Part shown: positions 1 through 8,738 of the stretch, piece by piece
Position numbering within the stretch: position 1 is the first letter of the stretch
Layout of the letters: every line of letters starts with the position of its first letter
DNA from: Gracilimonas sp965227215
GTDB taxonomy: Bacteria; Bacteroidota; Rhodothermia; Balneolales; Balneolaceae
Reading direction: 5' to 3'
DNA: 64,000 bases
Assembly: GCA_965227215.1 (NCBI GenBank)
Contig: OZ245729.1
Coordinates: forward strand, 2,170,001 to 2,234,000
The notes under the pieces: model-generated
The model's database searches: none
What the model saw: only the letters and a program-made list of their open reading frames with translations
What the model was told of the DNA's origin: nothing
Made by a program: the position numbers and the translations under genes

Positions 1-52
1 GACCTTTGACTTAGAGAAATTGTTACTTCGGTTGATTTTCCATGGACTGCCT

Positions 53-1180
53 TCATTTCAAAACCTTCTTCAAAGCGGTAATTAATTGATCGCATTCTTC
101 TTTCCCGATACTAAGCGGAGGAAGCAATCGAAGTACATTTTTATTGGAAGAGGAACCGGTGAAAATGTGATGCTTGTACAGTAATTCTTTTCGCCATTCA
201 GCAACCGGCTGATCAAACTCCACACCAATTATCAACCCATAACCACGAACTTCCCTTACATTCGGAAGCTGCTCTAATTGGTTGCTCAAGTATGAACCGA
301 GTTCAGCTGCATTTTTCATCAGGTTCTCTTTCTCCAAAACTTCCAACACGGCAAGTGAGGCTGCACAGGCCAGATGGTTACCTCCAAAAGTGGTTCCAAG
401 CATTCCAAAGGAAGCCTCAAACTTCGGATGAATCATCACGCCGCCAACCGGAAATCCATTCCCCATACCTTTGGCCATGGTGATAATATCCGCTTCGATC
501 CCAAACAGCTGATGAGCAAAAAACTTTCCGGTACGACCAAATCCGGACTGCACCTCATCCAGAATAAGAACAGCACCTGTTTCATCACAGAGGGTTCTTA
601 AGTGATGAAAGAATTCGGGATCCGGACTTTCAATTCCGCCTACACCTTGTATGCCTTCAATTATTACTGAGCAAATGTCTTGTTGCATCAGAGCCTTCTC
701 AACTCCCTCGAAATCATTGAATCCAAAGCGTATAACTTCTGCTCTTTCATTGACCGGGAAGACAATGTTCGGGTTGTCCGTAACGGCCACAGCCAGTGAT
801 GTCCTCCCATGAAAAGCCCCCTTGAAAGCCATGACTTTCTTTCTGCCATTATGAGCCGAGGCTACTTTCAGTGCATTTTCATTAGCTTCGGCCCCGGAGT
901 TGCAAAGGAATAAATTCCAGTCTTTATACCCGGAAAGTTTGCCTAGCTTCTGAGCCAGTTCCTGCTGAATCCCAATGGGTACAGAGTTGGAATAAAAGCC
1001 AATATCGTTAAGCTGCGAACTTATACGATTTACGTAATGGGGATGGGAATGTCCGATGGAAATCACGGCATGACCGCCATAAAAATCCAGGTATTTTTGT
1101 CCGGTTGTATCGTACACATAGCTGCCTTTGGCCTTCACCGGCTCCACATCAAAAAGAGGATATACTTGAAACAGGTTCAT
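53..1180 (-). CDS. argD: Acetylornithine aminotransferase
   Basis: PLP-dependent class III aminotransferase that converts N-acetylglutamate semialdehyde to N-acetylornithine (or the N-succinyl analogue used by some Bacteroidota) in arginine synthesis. With the ATG start it has 375 residues, normal for the family. Visible motifs are the phosphate-binding NSGAEAN stretch near residue 95, the LDEVQSG aspartate near 208, and the Schiff-base lysine in MAKGMGNGF (about Lys237). The start ATG at 1180 overlaps the argC stop by one base (TGATG), so translation is probably coupled. It is the last arginine gene visible; argB, argF and argE would lie beyond the window or elsewhere. The acyl group (acetyl or succinyl) cannot be read from the sequence. 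Confidence 0.93.
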   Translation of the reverse strand: MNLFQVYPLFDVEPVKAKGSYVYDTTGQKYLDFYGGHAVISIGHSHPHYVNRISSQLNDIGFYSNSVPIGIQQELAQKLGKLSGYKDWNLFLCNSGAEANENALKVASAHNGRKKVMAFKGAFHGRTSLAVAVTDNPNIVFPVNERAEVIRFGFNDFEGVEKALMQQDICSVIIEGIQGVGGIESPDPEFFHHLRTLCDETGAVLILDEVQSGFGRTGKFFAHQLFGIEADIITMAKGMGNGFPVGGVMIHPKFEASFGMLGTTFGGNHLACAASLAVLEVLEKENLMKNAAELGSYLSNQLEQLPNVREVRGYGLIIGVEFDQPVAEWRKELLYKHHIFTGSSSNKNVLRLLPPLSIGKEECDQLITALKKVLK

Positions 1181-2142
1181 CAAAATGCGGTGGCTTTAAG
1201 GTTCAGTCCGAGTGACTCATCCAGCCCGAACATCAGATTCATATTTTGAACAGCCTGTCCGGAGGCGCCTTTCAACAAGTTGTCGATCACTCCGGTAATT
1301 AATATCTGCCCGTTTTCTTTTTGGATATGAAGAAGGGCTTTATTGGTGCCCACAACACGCTTTACGTCAGGAGAGGAATCGGAAATAGTTACAAATGGGT
1401 GATCTTCATAGTATTCCTGATACAGCTTTTTGATAGCATCAAATGATTCATTCAGCTCTGTATAACAAGCAGCTAAAATTCCTCGTGTAAATGCTCCACG
1501 CATCGGGATGAAATGGACCGGTTGTTGGAATCCTTTCTGAAGCTGCTCCAGACTCTGTTTTATTTCTCTCAGATGTTGGTGCTTCATCGGTTTGTAGATA
1601 GATGCATTATTACTTCGCCAGCTGAAATGGGTGGTGTTGGTGGGGTTTTGTCCGGCGCCCGTGCTCCCGGTGATGGCCGTTACATGAATAGAATGATTTA
1701 ACAAACTGTGACTGGCCAATGGTAGCAAACACAGCTGAATACTGGTAGCAAAACAGCCGGGGTTGGCTACATGATGGGCAGATTTAATTTCATCTTTATT
1801 CAATTCGGGCAACCCATACACAAAGTCATGCTCGCCTTTGATGCGAAAGTCTGAGCTCAGATCAATGATTTTGGCTGATTCAGGAAGGGTATTCCCTTCA
1901 ACAACCGCTTTAGACTTGCCATGTCCCGAGCAAAGAAAAACGACATCTGTGTCCTGAGGCAAATCAGAATCAAACTTCAGTTCTGTTTCACCTTCCAAAT
2001 CGGGGTGGGCGGCATAGAGAAATTCTCCGTTATGACTTTGACTCACCACGCTTAATAGTTCTACTTCCGGGTGATACAGTAAAACACGAATCAATTCTCC
2101 GGCTGTATATCCGGCTCCACCTATAATGCCTGCTTTAATCAT
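1180..2142 (-). CDS. argC: N-acetyl-gamma-glutamyl-phosphate reductase
   Basis: NADPH-dependent reductase that makes N-acetylglutamate semialdehyde, the substrate of the downstream ArgD. The N-terminal dinucleotide-binding loop is IIGGAGYTAGEL (residues 6-17) and the catalytic cysteine is Cys130 in ANPGCFATS. At 320 residues it is of the ordinary length. Its ATG lies inside the last codons of argG (8-base overlap), and its stop overlaps the argD start, placing it in the middle of a tightly packed arginine operon. Confidence 0.95.
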   Translation of the reverse strand: MIKAGIIGGAGYTAGELIRVLLYHPEVELLSVVSQSHNGEFLYAAHPDLEGETELKFDSDLPQDTDVVFLCSGHGKSKAVVEGNTLPESAKIIDLSSDFRIKGEHDFVYGLPELNKDEIKSAHHVANPGCFATSIQLCLLPLASHSLLNHSIHVTAITGSTGAGQNPTNTTHFSWRSNNASIYKPMKHQHLREIKQSLEQLQKGFQQPVHFIPMRGAFTRGILAACYTELNESFDAIKKLYQEYYEDHPFVTISDSSPDVKRVVGTNKALLHIQKENGQILITGVIDNLLKGASGQAVQNMNLMFGLDESLGLNLKATAF

Positions 2143-3331
2143 GGCTCTGTACTTTTTGTTGGATGAGCATGGAGTTAGCCAGGATTTTGGTAAATCCTTT
2201 CACGTCTTCACCACTCCAGGCGTTGTTCATTTCTCCGTACTGACCGGCTTTACTGCCCATCAGGTCGTTTTCCGATTCGATGCCTTCCAGCTCAAATCGT
2301 TTAGGCTCCAGTTTCACAAATACTTTGCCGGATACGGTTTTCTGGGTGTCTTCCAGAAAGGTCTCGATGTTGCGCATCACCGGGTCCAGATATTGCCCTT
2401 CGTGCATCAGCATGCCATACCATTCCGCAAGCTGATCTTTCCAGTACAGCTGCCATTTCCCCAGCGTATGCTTTTCTAAAAGCTGATGGGCTTTGATGAT
2501 GATCATCGGAGCAGCAGCCTCAAATCCCACGCGTCCTTTAATCCCAATGATGGTATCACCTACGTGGATGTCGCGCCCGATTCCGTAGGGTGAAGCGAGT
2601 TCGTTGAGCTTTTTAATGAACCCGACCGGGGTTAGTCGTTCACCGTTAATCGTTATTGGTTCGCCTTGTTCAAAGCCAAGCTCAACCAATATCGAATCAC
2701 GATTAACGAACTCCGTTGGCCAGGCTTCTTCGGGGAGTCCTTTATGAGAAGTCAGGGTCTCGGCTCCACCCACCGAGGTACCCCAAAGTCCTTTGTTGAT
2801 GGAATATTTAGCCTTCGCCCATTCCTGATCTACACCGTGTGATTTCAGGTACTCCACTTCTTCTTCACGGCTCAGCTTCTGGTCGCGAATGGGAGTGATG
2901 ATCTCGATATCGGGCGCTATTACCTGAAAAACCAGATCAAAACGAACCTGATCATTTCCGGCTCCCGTACTTCCGTGAGCGATGGCATCTGCTCCGATTT
3001 CCTTGGCATACTCGGCAAGAGCTACCGCCTGAAACACACGTTCTGCGCTCACCGAAAGCGGATAGGTGTGATTCTTCAACACATTGCCAAAAATCAGATA
3101 CCTGATGCCTTTTTGGTAGAATTCGTCTTCCACATTCAGCATCGCATGATTTTTGATACCCAGATTTTTAGCCTTTTCAGCCAGCGCTTTTTCTTCGGAT
3201 TGATCAAAGCCGCCGGTGTTTACAGCAGCGGTATGAACTTCGAAGTCCTGGTCTTTTGCCAGCCAAAGGGCACAATAGGTGGTGTCGAGTCCGCCACTAA
3301 AGGCGAGTAATACTTTTTTCTTTTTATTCAT
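2135..3331 (-). CDS. argG: Argininosuccinate synthase
   Basis: Ligates citrulline and aspartate with ATP to give argininosuccinate. The N-terminal ATP-pyrophosphatase loop LAFSGGLDTTYC (residues 9-20) is intact, and 398 residues is the family length. ATG overlaps the stop of the preceding acetyltransferase (ATGA). Having argG near the operon front, ahead of argC and argD, together with a GNAT gene, is an arrangement I know from Bacteroidota arginine operons. Confidence 0.96.
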   Translation of the reverse strand: MNKKKKVLLAFSGGLDTTYCALWLAKDQDFEVHTAAVNTGGFDQSEEKALAEKAKNLGIKNHAMLNVEDEFYQKGIRYLIFGNVLKNHTYPLSVSAERVFQAVALAEYAKEIGADAIAHGSTGAGNDQVRFDLVFQVIAPDIEIITPIRDQKLSREEEVEYLKSHGVDQEWAKAKYSINKGLWGTSVGGAETLTSHKGLPEEAWPTEFVNRDSILVELGFEQGEPITINGERLTPVGFIKKLNELASPYGIGRDIHVGDTIIGIKGRVGFEAAAPMIIIKAHQLLEKHTLGKWQLYWKDQLAEWYGMLMHEGQYLDPVMRNIETFLEDTQKTVSGKVFVKLEPKRFELEGIESENDLMGSKAGQYGEMNNAWSGEDVKGFTKILANSMLIQQKVQSHD

Positions 3332-3975
3332 AGAAATAACTTTAAAGGGCTAATGATTTTTTTAAGGAATGATGCGGTCTTCAACCTTACCCAGCGATGA
3401 AATTTCTGAATATTCTGTGCTCGCTCTTCTTCCGATTTGTTATTGGGATGCTGAGGATCAAAAAGCATTCCGGTGCACAGGCAGTTTTTACGTTCATTAC
3501 GGGTCAGGATATCGTAATTCGGGCAGCTTTGGCATCCGCTCCAGAACGTCTCGTCGCGGGTGAGTTCCGAAAAAGTAACGGGCTTGTAGCCCAGGTCAGA
3601 GTTGATTTTCATCACCGGAAGGCTGGTTGTTATCCCGAATAATTTGGATTCAGGATATTTCTTTCGGGAAAGCTCAAACGCTTTGGCTTTTATCTTCTTG
3701 GCGATTCCCTGCCCGCGATAGTCCGGATTTACAATAAGTCCGGAATTGGCCACATACTTTTTGTCCTCCCAAATCTCGATATAGCAAAAACCAACCAACA
3801 CTTCTTTATCGAGGGCAATTACAGCGTTTCCATTTCGAATTTTTTTGGTGATGTACTCCGGTTTTCGCTTGGCTATACCAGTGCCACGCTGTTGGGCAGC
3901 AGTTTCGATCATGGCGCAAATGTCATCAGCATAAGCGGTGTGTGGCTCGGAAGCAATATGAACGTGAACAGACAT
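3328..3975 (-). CDS. GNAT acetyltransferase heading the arginine operon (candidate N-acetylglutamate synthase)
   Basis: GNAT-fold acetyltransferase of 215 residues. The acetyl-CoA loop is RGQGIA (87-92) after the strand GLIVNPDY. A C-terminal extension carries a cysteine cluster, Cys148-x2-Cys151 and Cys165-x-Cys167, which could bind a metal or act as a redox sensor; this is inference. Being the first gene of an operon with argG, argC and argD, and overlapping argG by four bases, it probably supplies the first step of the pathway, acetylation of glutamate. It does not look like classical ArgA (no amino-acid-kinase domain) or ArgJ. Substrate is inferred from context only. Confidence 0.75.
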   Translation of the reverse strand: MSVHVHIASEPHTAYADDICAMIETAAQQRGTGIAKRKPEYITKKIRNGNAVIALDKEVLVGFCYIEIWEDKKYVANSGLIVNPDYRGQGIAKKIKAKAFELSRKKYPESKLFGITTSLPVMKINSDLGYKPVTFSELTRDETFWSGCQSCPNYDILTRNERKNCLCTGMLFDPQHPNNKSEEERAQNIQKFHRWVRLKTASFLKKIISPLKLFL

Positions 3976-4217
3976 GTAAGTAAAAAGTATAGGAATTAGT
4001 GAGTGAATAGACTTCTGTCAGGGAAGAAGTTGAGTCAGGATCTTGCGGCTAAAAGATGAGAGCTGCTATGAGGCAGCTATAAAAATATGGTTACCGCCGT
4101 CGGAGGCTCCGCCGGAGTGAGGTAAGATTGATCCTATGTGCACAGAAATTTTGCATGACTCTAAGGTAACTAATGCCACTGCTTTAAAACAACCCCTGAG
4201 ATAGATTTTAACATTTG

Positions 4218-4326
4218 GGAACGAAAACTAAGTAAACAATCATTTAACATGCACTATTCATGAAGAGAGAAACAGCTTAAAAGCTGAAAGAGCAATTGAG
4301 CCGGACATCCCATCCGGCTCTTTTTT
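4218..4326 (+). ncRNA. Candidate small RNA ending in an intrinsic terminator
   Basis: A plus-strand terminator (4298-4326) ends nothing annotated: the gene to its left is on the minus strand and the next plus gene starts after it. Upstream is a hairpin CAGCTT-AA-AAGCTG (4273-4286), and a near-consensus -7 box TAACATTTG lies at 4209-4217 (one base too long between TA and TTTG). A transcript of about 100 nt with two hairpins would fit. The 5' end is a guess, and the element could instead be a leader/attenuator of the TPR gene at 4381. Confidence 0.3.
4298..4326 (+). terminator. Rho-independent terminator
   Basis: Perfect 8-bp stem GAGCCGGA/TCCGGCTC (4298-4305 and 4313-4320) with a 7-base loop, followed by six T. 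Strong in the plus direction; no T-run for the minus direction. Confidence 0.75.
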
Positions 4327-4380
4327 GTTGAGGAAGCAGGTGAGCATAAATCACACTTTCCTGTTATACTTACCGTTGTT

Positions 4381-6072
4381 ATGAATGCCATGAGATTTTT
4401 CCAGACCCTTTTATTTACACTCCTGTTTTTGTGGGCCGCTCCGGTGCTTGCCCAGATTCAGTCCGACACCCAACTGAGCGGAAAAGCAGCCTACATCCAG
4501 GGAATGGAAGCGTTTGAAAACGAGGAGTTTGAAACAGCCAGAGAGTTATTTTTGGAGGCTCGCCGGAATCTGGAAGGGGCTTCGGGCGTAAACTACGCAT
4601 TGGCCGATACCTATCTGCAGCTGGATGATCTCCCCAACGCCGCACTTTATGGAAAACAGGCTGTTGAAGCTGAGCCGAAGAATAAATGGTATCGGCTGAA
4701 ACTGGCTCAAATTTACCGGGCAGCCGGCCGAAATCAGGCTACGCTCGACGAATTGATCACCCTGCTGGACTTTCACCCCAACGATTTCGATGCCTTGTAC
4801 ATGCTTGCCGATACTTATAATGACTATGGGGAGTTCCTGAAATCGAATGAGACACTGGATCAAATCCTGAAACTGACCGGCCCCGATATTCAGGTGCTGC
4901 TGATGAAGTTCAGAAACTATGAAGCACTGGCGGTTCCGGATTCTGCGGTAGCTCAACTGGAAAAAGTGCGCCGGATTGATCCGGATAATTTAGAAATGCT
5001 AAATATGCTGGGCGAATATTATGTGAGAAACGGTGAGCGGGGTTCAGCCAAGAACGTATTGTCAGATGCATTGAACCGAAATGCCCGGGACCCGCAGTCG
5101 CTGATTAATCTGGCGGGAATTTATTTGGACGAACAGAAGTGGGACAGTGCCGGCACCCTGCTTACGGATTTTATCGGCGACCCGCTGATTGAGGCTGAGG
5201 ATAAAATGAACATCGCCCGGTTTCTGTATTCCAGGGTTCAGCAGGATTCTCAAAACATTCAGCTTAGAATTGAAACGGAACGCGTATTAGATACCCTGAC
5301 AGAAAGCGAATCTGATTACGGACCGGCCTTCACCTTGGCGGGAGAGTTTTATGCACAAACGGCTCAACCCGAAAAAGCATTGGAAAATCTGGAACAGGCC
5401 AATGAGTTACTTCCGGAAGATGATATTGCCTGGAGACAGCGTCTGCAATTGTTGATGAGTCAGGAGCGATATGATGATGCTATTGAGGTAGGCCAAAAAG
5501 CGGATGAATCGGTGCCCAATGATGCTTTTATCCAATTTTTTGTGGGCAGTGCCTATATGCTTACCGATCAGAATAAAAAAGCAGAGGAATGGCTGCAGAA
5601 TGCAACCCGCGCTCCGGCTCGTCGTCCGTTCAAATCTATAGTGTACAGTACGCTGGGTGATGTAAGGGCGAATCTCGAAAATCATGAAGCCTCGGATGAA
5701 GCTTACGAACTGGCGCTTCGCTACGACCCCGAAAACGACAATGCCATGAATAACTATGCGTACAATTTGTCGGTTCGCGGAGAAAACCTGGAACGTGCCA
5801 AAGAATTAGCACTAAAAGCCATTGAAGTCGCCCCGGAAAACGCCGCCTACCTCGATACCGTAGGCTGGGTTTATTTTAAATTAGGTGACTACGACCGAGC
5901 CAAACGATTTATAGACGCTTCCATTAAAACCGGAGCGGCCAGTGCAGAAGTATTGGAACATATGGGCGATGTGGAAGAACAGCTCGGAAACATGAATGAA
6001 GCCCGGAGCTGGTGGCAGCAAGCGCTGGAAAAAGATTCAACACGAACCCATTTGCAGGATAAAATAAATTAG
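4381..6072 (+). CDS. Secreted tetratricopeptide-repeat protein
   Basis: 563 residues: a signal peptide (residues 1-24, cut before Gln25) followed by TPR motifs nearly end to end, so probably an exported protein-protein scaffold. The three genes TPR protein, DUF4292 lipoprotein and M23/EnvC-like protein recur as a set in Bacteroidota, suggesting an envelope-biogenesis role; the exact role is unknown to me. The next gene starts one base after its stop. An alternative in-frame ATG lies three codons in; the first is kept because both leave the signal peptide intact. Confidence 0.85.
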   Translation: MNAMRFFQTLLFTLLFLWAAPVLAQIQSDTQLSGKAAYIQGMEAFENEEFETARELFLEARRNLEGASGVNYALADTYLQLDDLPNAALYGKQAVEAEPKNKWYRLKLAQIYRAAGRNQATLDELITLLDFHPNDFDALYMLADTYNDYGEFLKSNETLDQILKLTGPDIQVLLMKFRNYEALAVPDSAVAQLEKVRRIDPDNLEMLNMLGEYYVRNGERGSAKNVLSDALNRNARDPQSLINLAGIYLDEQKWDSAGTLLTDFIGDPLIEAEDKMNIARFLYSRVQQDSQNIQLRIETERVLDTLTESESDYGPAFTLAGEFYAQTAQPEKALENLEQANELLPEDDIAWRQRLQLLMSQERYDDAIEVGQKADESVPNDAFIQFFVGSAYMLTDQNKKAEEWLQNATRAPARRPFKSIVYSTLGDVRANLENHEASDEAYELALRYDPENDNAMNNYAYNLSVRGENLERAKELALKAIEVAPENAAYLDTVGWVYFKLGDYDRAKRFIDASIKTGAASAEVLEHMGDVEEQLGNMNEARSWWQQALEKDSTRTHLQDKIN

Positions 6073-6073
6073 C

Positions 6074-6835
6074 GTGAAGTTTCGATCTCGTCTTTCACTT
6101 TTAACAGTTATAACTCTTGGGTTTATTTTAAGCTCGTGTACCTCTACCCGAACGATTACAGAGGGTGATTTTTCCCGAGTGGATATTCCTAAAGAAGAAA
6201 TAGTCTCCCAAATTCCGAATTATTCGAACGAGCTGGAGTCCATTAAAGGAAAAGGCAGGGCGTTGGTGAGTGAGCCTGGAAACAGTGATCGGGTGACTAT
6301 TGATTTTGAGGCGAACCGGGAGCTGAGTCTTCTAACTTTCCAAAACAGAATTGGTATTGAAGGCGGGCAAATGCTGGTGGACAGCGACTCCATTTTGATT
6401 TACAACAAACTGGATAAAATCGCCCAAAAAATATCCATCTATGACGGGCGGATGACCAGCCTGAATGAACTTGCTTCCATTAACATTCTTGACCTGCTGA
6501 ATTTTACGGTGAATGCGGAAGATGTTCAGTCCATTTGGGAAAGCAATAATTCCTATCAGCTGCGGTTAAAAAACGGAGCCCGTGTTTTTGTGAACAAGGA
6601 AAACGGCCGTGTTCAGCAGGTGGATCAAAGCCGTAGAGGTCTGGCTCCCTATTCCCGAATTATTTACGAAAGTTATGGCGAGTTGAATGGATTCATTTTA
6701 CCGAGAAAAATAACGATCTTTAGTGCAGACGGAGATTCCAGGGTTGTATTTTTGGTGAGAAGTCTCGAAGTAAACCCGGGCAAACTAAATTTGGAAATTG
6801 ACCTGCCTAACGACATTAACATTCAAAGGATATGA
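6074..6835 (+). CDS. DUF4292-family outer-membrane lipoprotein
   Basis: 253-residue lipoprotein with lipobox L19-S20-S21-Cys22. The remainder resembles the DUF4292 family, which is predicted to adopt a LolA/LolB-like half-barrel; that assignment is from memory of the family, not a search. GTG start one base after the TPR gene stop, and its TGA overlaps the ATG of the following EnvC-like gene (ATGA), so the three genes are one operon. Probably acts at the periplasmic face of the outer membrane. Confidence 0.75.
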   Translation: MKFRSRLSLLTVITLGFILSSCTSTRTITEGDFSRVDIPKEEIVSQIPNYSNELESIKGKGRALVSEPGNSDRVTIDFEANRELSLLTFQNRIGIEGGQMLVDSDSILIYNKLDKIAQKISIYDGRMTSLNELASINILDLLNFTVNAEDVQSIWESNNSYQLRLKNGARVFVNKENGRVQQVDQSRRGLAPYSRIIYESYGELNGFILPRKITIFSADGDSRVVFLVRSLEVNPGKLNLEIDLPNDINIQRI

Positions 6836-8157
6836 AAGCGAATAGCTGCATCCGCATTATTGGAGTTTTGATTTTGGCCCTGTTGATGGGGTCGGAGTCT
6901 TTCGCTCAAACTTATCAGGAGAAACGAGAGGAGCTGCTGAAGCGGCAGGAAAACACCCGCGCTGAGATTAACGTGCTAGAAGCTCGCATCAGGAATTATC
7001 AGCAGAGGGTTAATCAAGCCGAAGAACGATTCGACAAGTCCTTTGAGCAGTTTCAGTCATTGAATAACCTTATTGCCCTTCAGGATGATAAAATCCAAAG
7101 CCTTCAGGAAGAGCAAAGCCAGATTGAAGCGGAGATTCAACTGACCGAAAAAGAGATTGAGCTCAGGGAGCAGGAGCTGGCACAGCTGATCGAAAATTAT
7201 AAGCAGATCATTTTATATGCCTACAAAAATGGCCGTGCCGGTAACCTGGAATTACTGCTTACTTCAGAATCCATAAACCAGATGGTGGTTCGGTCAAATT
7301 ACCTGCAACGGTTTGAAGAGCAAAAGACCAAGCAGGCCAAGCTCATAAAACAGAATAAGCAGGAATTGGACCAGGTAAAAGGCGACCTGCAGGATAGTTA
7401 TAAAAAGAACCAGCAGGTGATAAGCGAAATCCGGGAAGAAAAAGAAGAGCTGGGTGATCAGCGTCAGCAACAGCAGGCAACGGTTGAGAAAATTAAACAG
7501 GAACGCAGTACGTGGCTTGAAGAACTCCGTAAAACCCGTCAGGAAAAAGAAAACCTTGAAAGCACATTCACCAACCTGATTGCTGAGGAAGAAAGCCTGA
7601 GGGAAGCAGAAAATGAACGTTTACGACGGCTGGAAGAGGCTCGAAACATTGCAGATGCAGCCCGTCGCGCCGATGAAGTTGAAAAATACTCCCGCCCGAT
7701 TGTGCGCACAAACTTTGTAAGCGATGAAGTACTGCTCACCTATGAAAACTCCTTTGCCCAGGCGAAAGGAGACCTGCCGTGGCCGGTAAACAGTAAAACA
7801 GTATCGAAGAAATTTGGTCGTGTTCGAAACCCGCTTTATGGTACAGTTACCGAGCATCCGGGTATTGATATTGTAGCCGATGCAGCCTCCCCTGTAAAAG
7901 CTGTATCAGACGGGTACGTGTTCCGTATTCAGCCCCTGCCGGGTTATGGTGATGTGGTGTTTGTGAAGCATGGCTCTTATTACACTGCCTATGGAAATTT
8001 AAGCCGCATCGATGTGGAAGTGGGATCTATTCTTGAACGCGGACAGCAACTGGGCTTATCAGGAACCGGTCAGTCTGAATTGGGGGAAGTTATCTTTTTC
8101 CTCGTCCGTCGTGGCAACGAAAATCTCAATCCTGAGAATTGGTTAACAGCTAAATAG
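6832..8157 (+). CDS. EnvC-like murein hydrolase activator with degenerate LytM (M23) domain
   Basis: 441 residues: signal peptide (to about Ala25), a long coiled coil rich in Glu/Gln/Arg (about 28-290), and a C-terminal LytM/M23 domain (about 318-440). The first metal motif HxxxD is present (His342, Asp346), but the usual YxHLS histidine is Asn389 and the terminal HxHFE motif is replaced by a GEVIFFLV stretch. With these residues missing the domain should be catalytically dead, as in EnvC, which activates periplasmic amidases during septum splitting. Function as an amidase activator is inferred from this architecture. Confidence 0.85.
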   Translation: MKANSCIRIIGVLILALLMGSESFAQTYQEKREELLKRQENTRAEINVLEARIRNYQQRVNQAEERFDKSFEQFQSLNNLIALQDDKIQSLQEEQSQIEAEIQLTEKEIELREQELAQLIENYKQIILYAYKNGRAGNLELLLTSESINQMVVRSNYLQRFEEQKTKQAKLIKQNKQELDQVKGDLQDSYKKNQQVISEIREEKEELGDQRQQQQATVEKIKQERSTWLEELRKTRQEKENLESTFTNLIAEEESLREAENERLRRLEEARNIADAARRADEVEKYSRPIVRTNFVSDEVLLTYENSFAQAKGDLPWPVNSKTVSKKFGRVRNPLYGTVTEHPGIDIVADAASPVKAVSDGYVFRIQPLPGYGDVVFVKHGSYYTAYGNLSRIDVEVGSILERGQQLGLSGTGQSELGEVIFFLVRRGNENLNPENWLTAK

Positions 8158-8266
8158 CTCTTTTCTCAGGAACGGCGTTAAAAGATATGTTAGCATTGGA
8201 ATTTGGGGTGCGTTTTTAGGAATTTCAGCTTGTCTCAAAAACCCCAATACAACCCAGTAAAACGTT

Positions 8267-8734
8267 TTGGATAATTTACCACGGTTTATTTTTTATGCTT
8301 CCGGCATTTTAATGATTTCAGCTGCCTTTACGCTCATTTCTTCTGAGTTTTTAGGGATGATCAGCAACCCCTCCTATGTAGGCCTGCTTGTGCTTTTGGG
8401 TTTTGGGTTGGTATATATGAATTTGGTTTTCCTGTCAGGCCGCCGGTTTATGAGGCGTTTACAAGGGCCGAATCCTGCACCGTATATTTTTGCCTTATTA
8501 GTTGCTGTTGCTCCCTTGGTTTGGGTGCAGATTTATGATGCCGGACTGGGAGATTCCAGGCTCACTTTTATGTTTACGGTGATTGTAGCCTGTGGATTGG
8601 GAGCTTTTTTCGGACATCGTGCCGGACTAAAAGCACAGGTTAAATTCCAGGAAAACCTGAAAGAATATTTAAATCAGGATAGAAAAACTCCGGATGACTT
8701 AAAGCGTTCGCAAGATAACCTCAACAAAAATTAA
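8267..8734 (+). CDS. Small integral membrane protein, unrecognised
   Basis: 155 residues with about four hydrophobic segments (roughly 7-27, 37-56, 73-91, 100-119) and a charged C-terminal tail. I do not recognise a family. The only initiator at the N-terminus is TTG at 8267, directly after an in-frame stop at 8258; the first ATG is at 8312 and would cut into the first membrane segment. It ends four bases before the M28 peptidase gene and is probably co-transcribed with it. Confidence 0.6.
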   Translation: MDNLPRFIFYASGILMISAAFTLISSEFLGMISNPSYVGLLVLLGFGLVYMNLVFLSGRRFMRRLQGPNPAPYIFALLVAVAPLVWVQIYDAGLGDSRLTFMFTVIVACGLGAFFGHRAGLKAQVKFQENLKEYLNQDRKTPDDLKRSQDNLNKN

Positions 8735-8738
8735 ATTT

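Larger units (their letters stand above)
3976..4380. other. 405-bp divergent intergenic region
   Basis: Separates the arginine operon (-) from the TPR gene (+). No convincing coding frame. It contains short GC-rich inverted repeats (AGCTGC/GCAGCT around 4070-4081; CGGAGGCTCCG around 4103-4113), a 6-bp perfect hairpin at 4273-4286 and a strong intrinsic terminator at 4298-4326 on the plus strand. The promoters of both flanking transcription units must lie here, but I see no exact TAnnTTTG box. Confidence 0.6.

Noticed and set aside
1..52. Start of another gene at the left edge
   Set aside because: On the minus strand the only ATG there is followed by a stop after six codons; no supportable frame.
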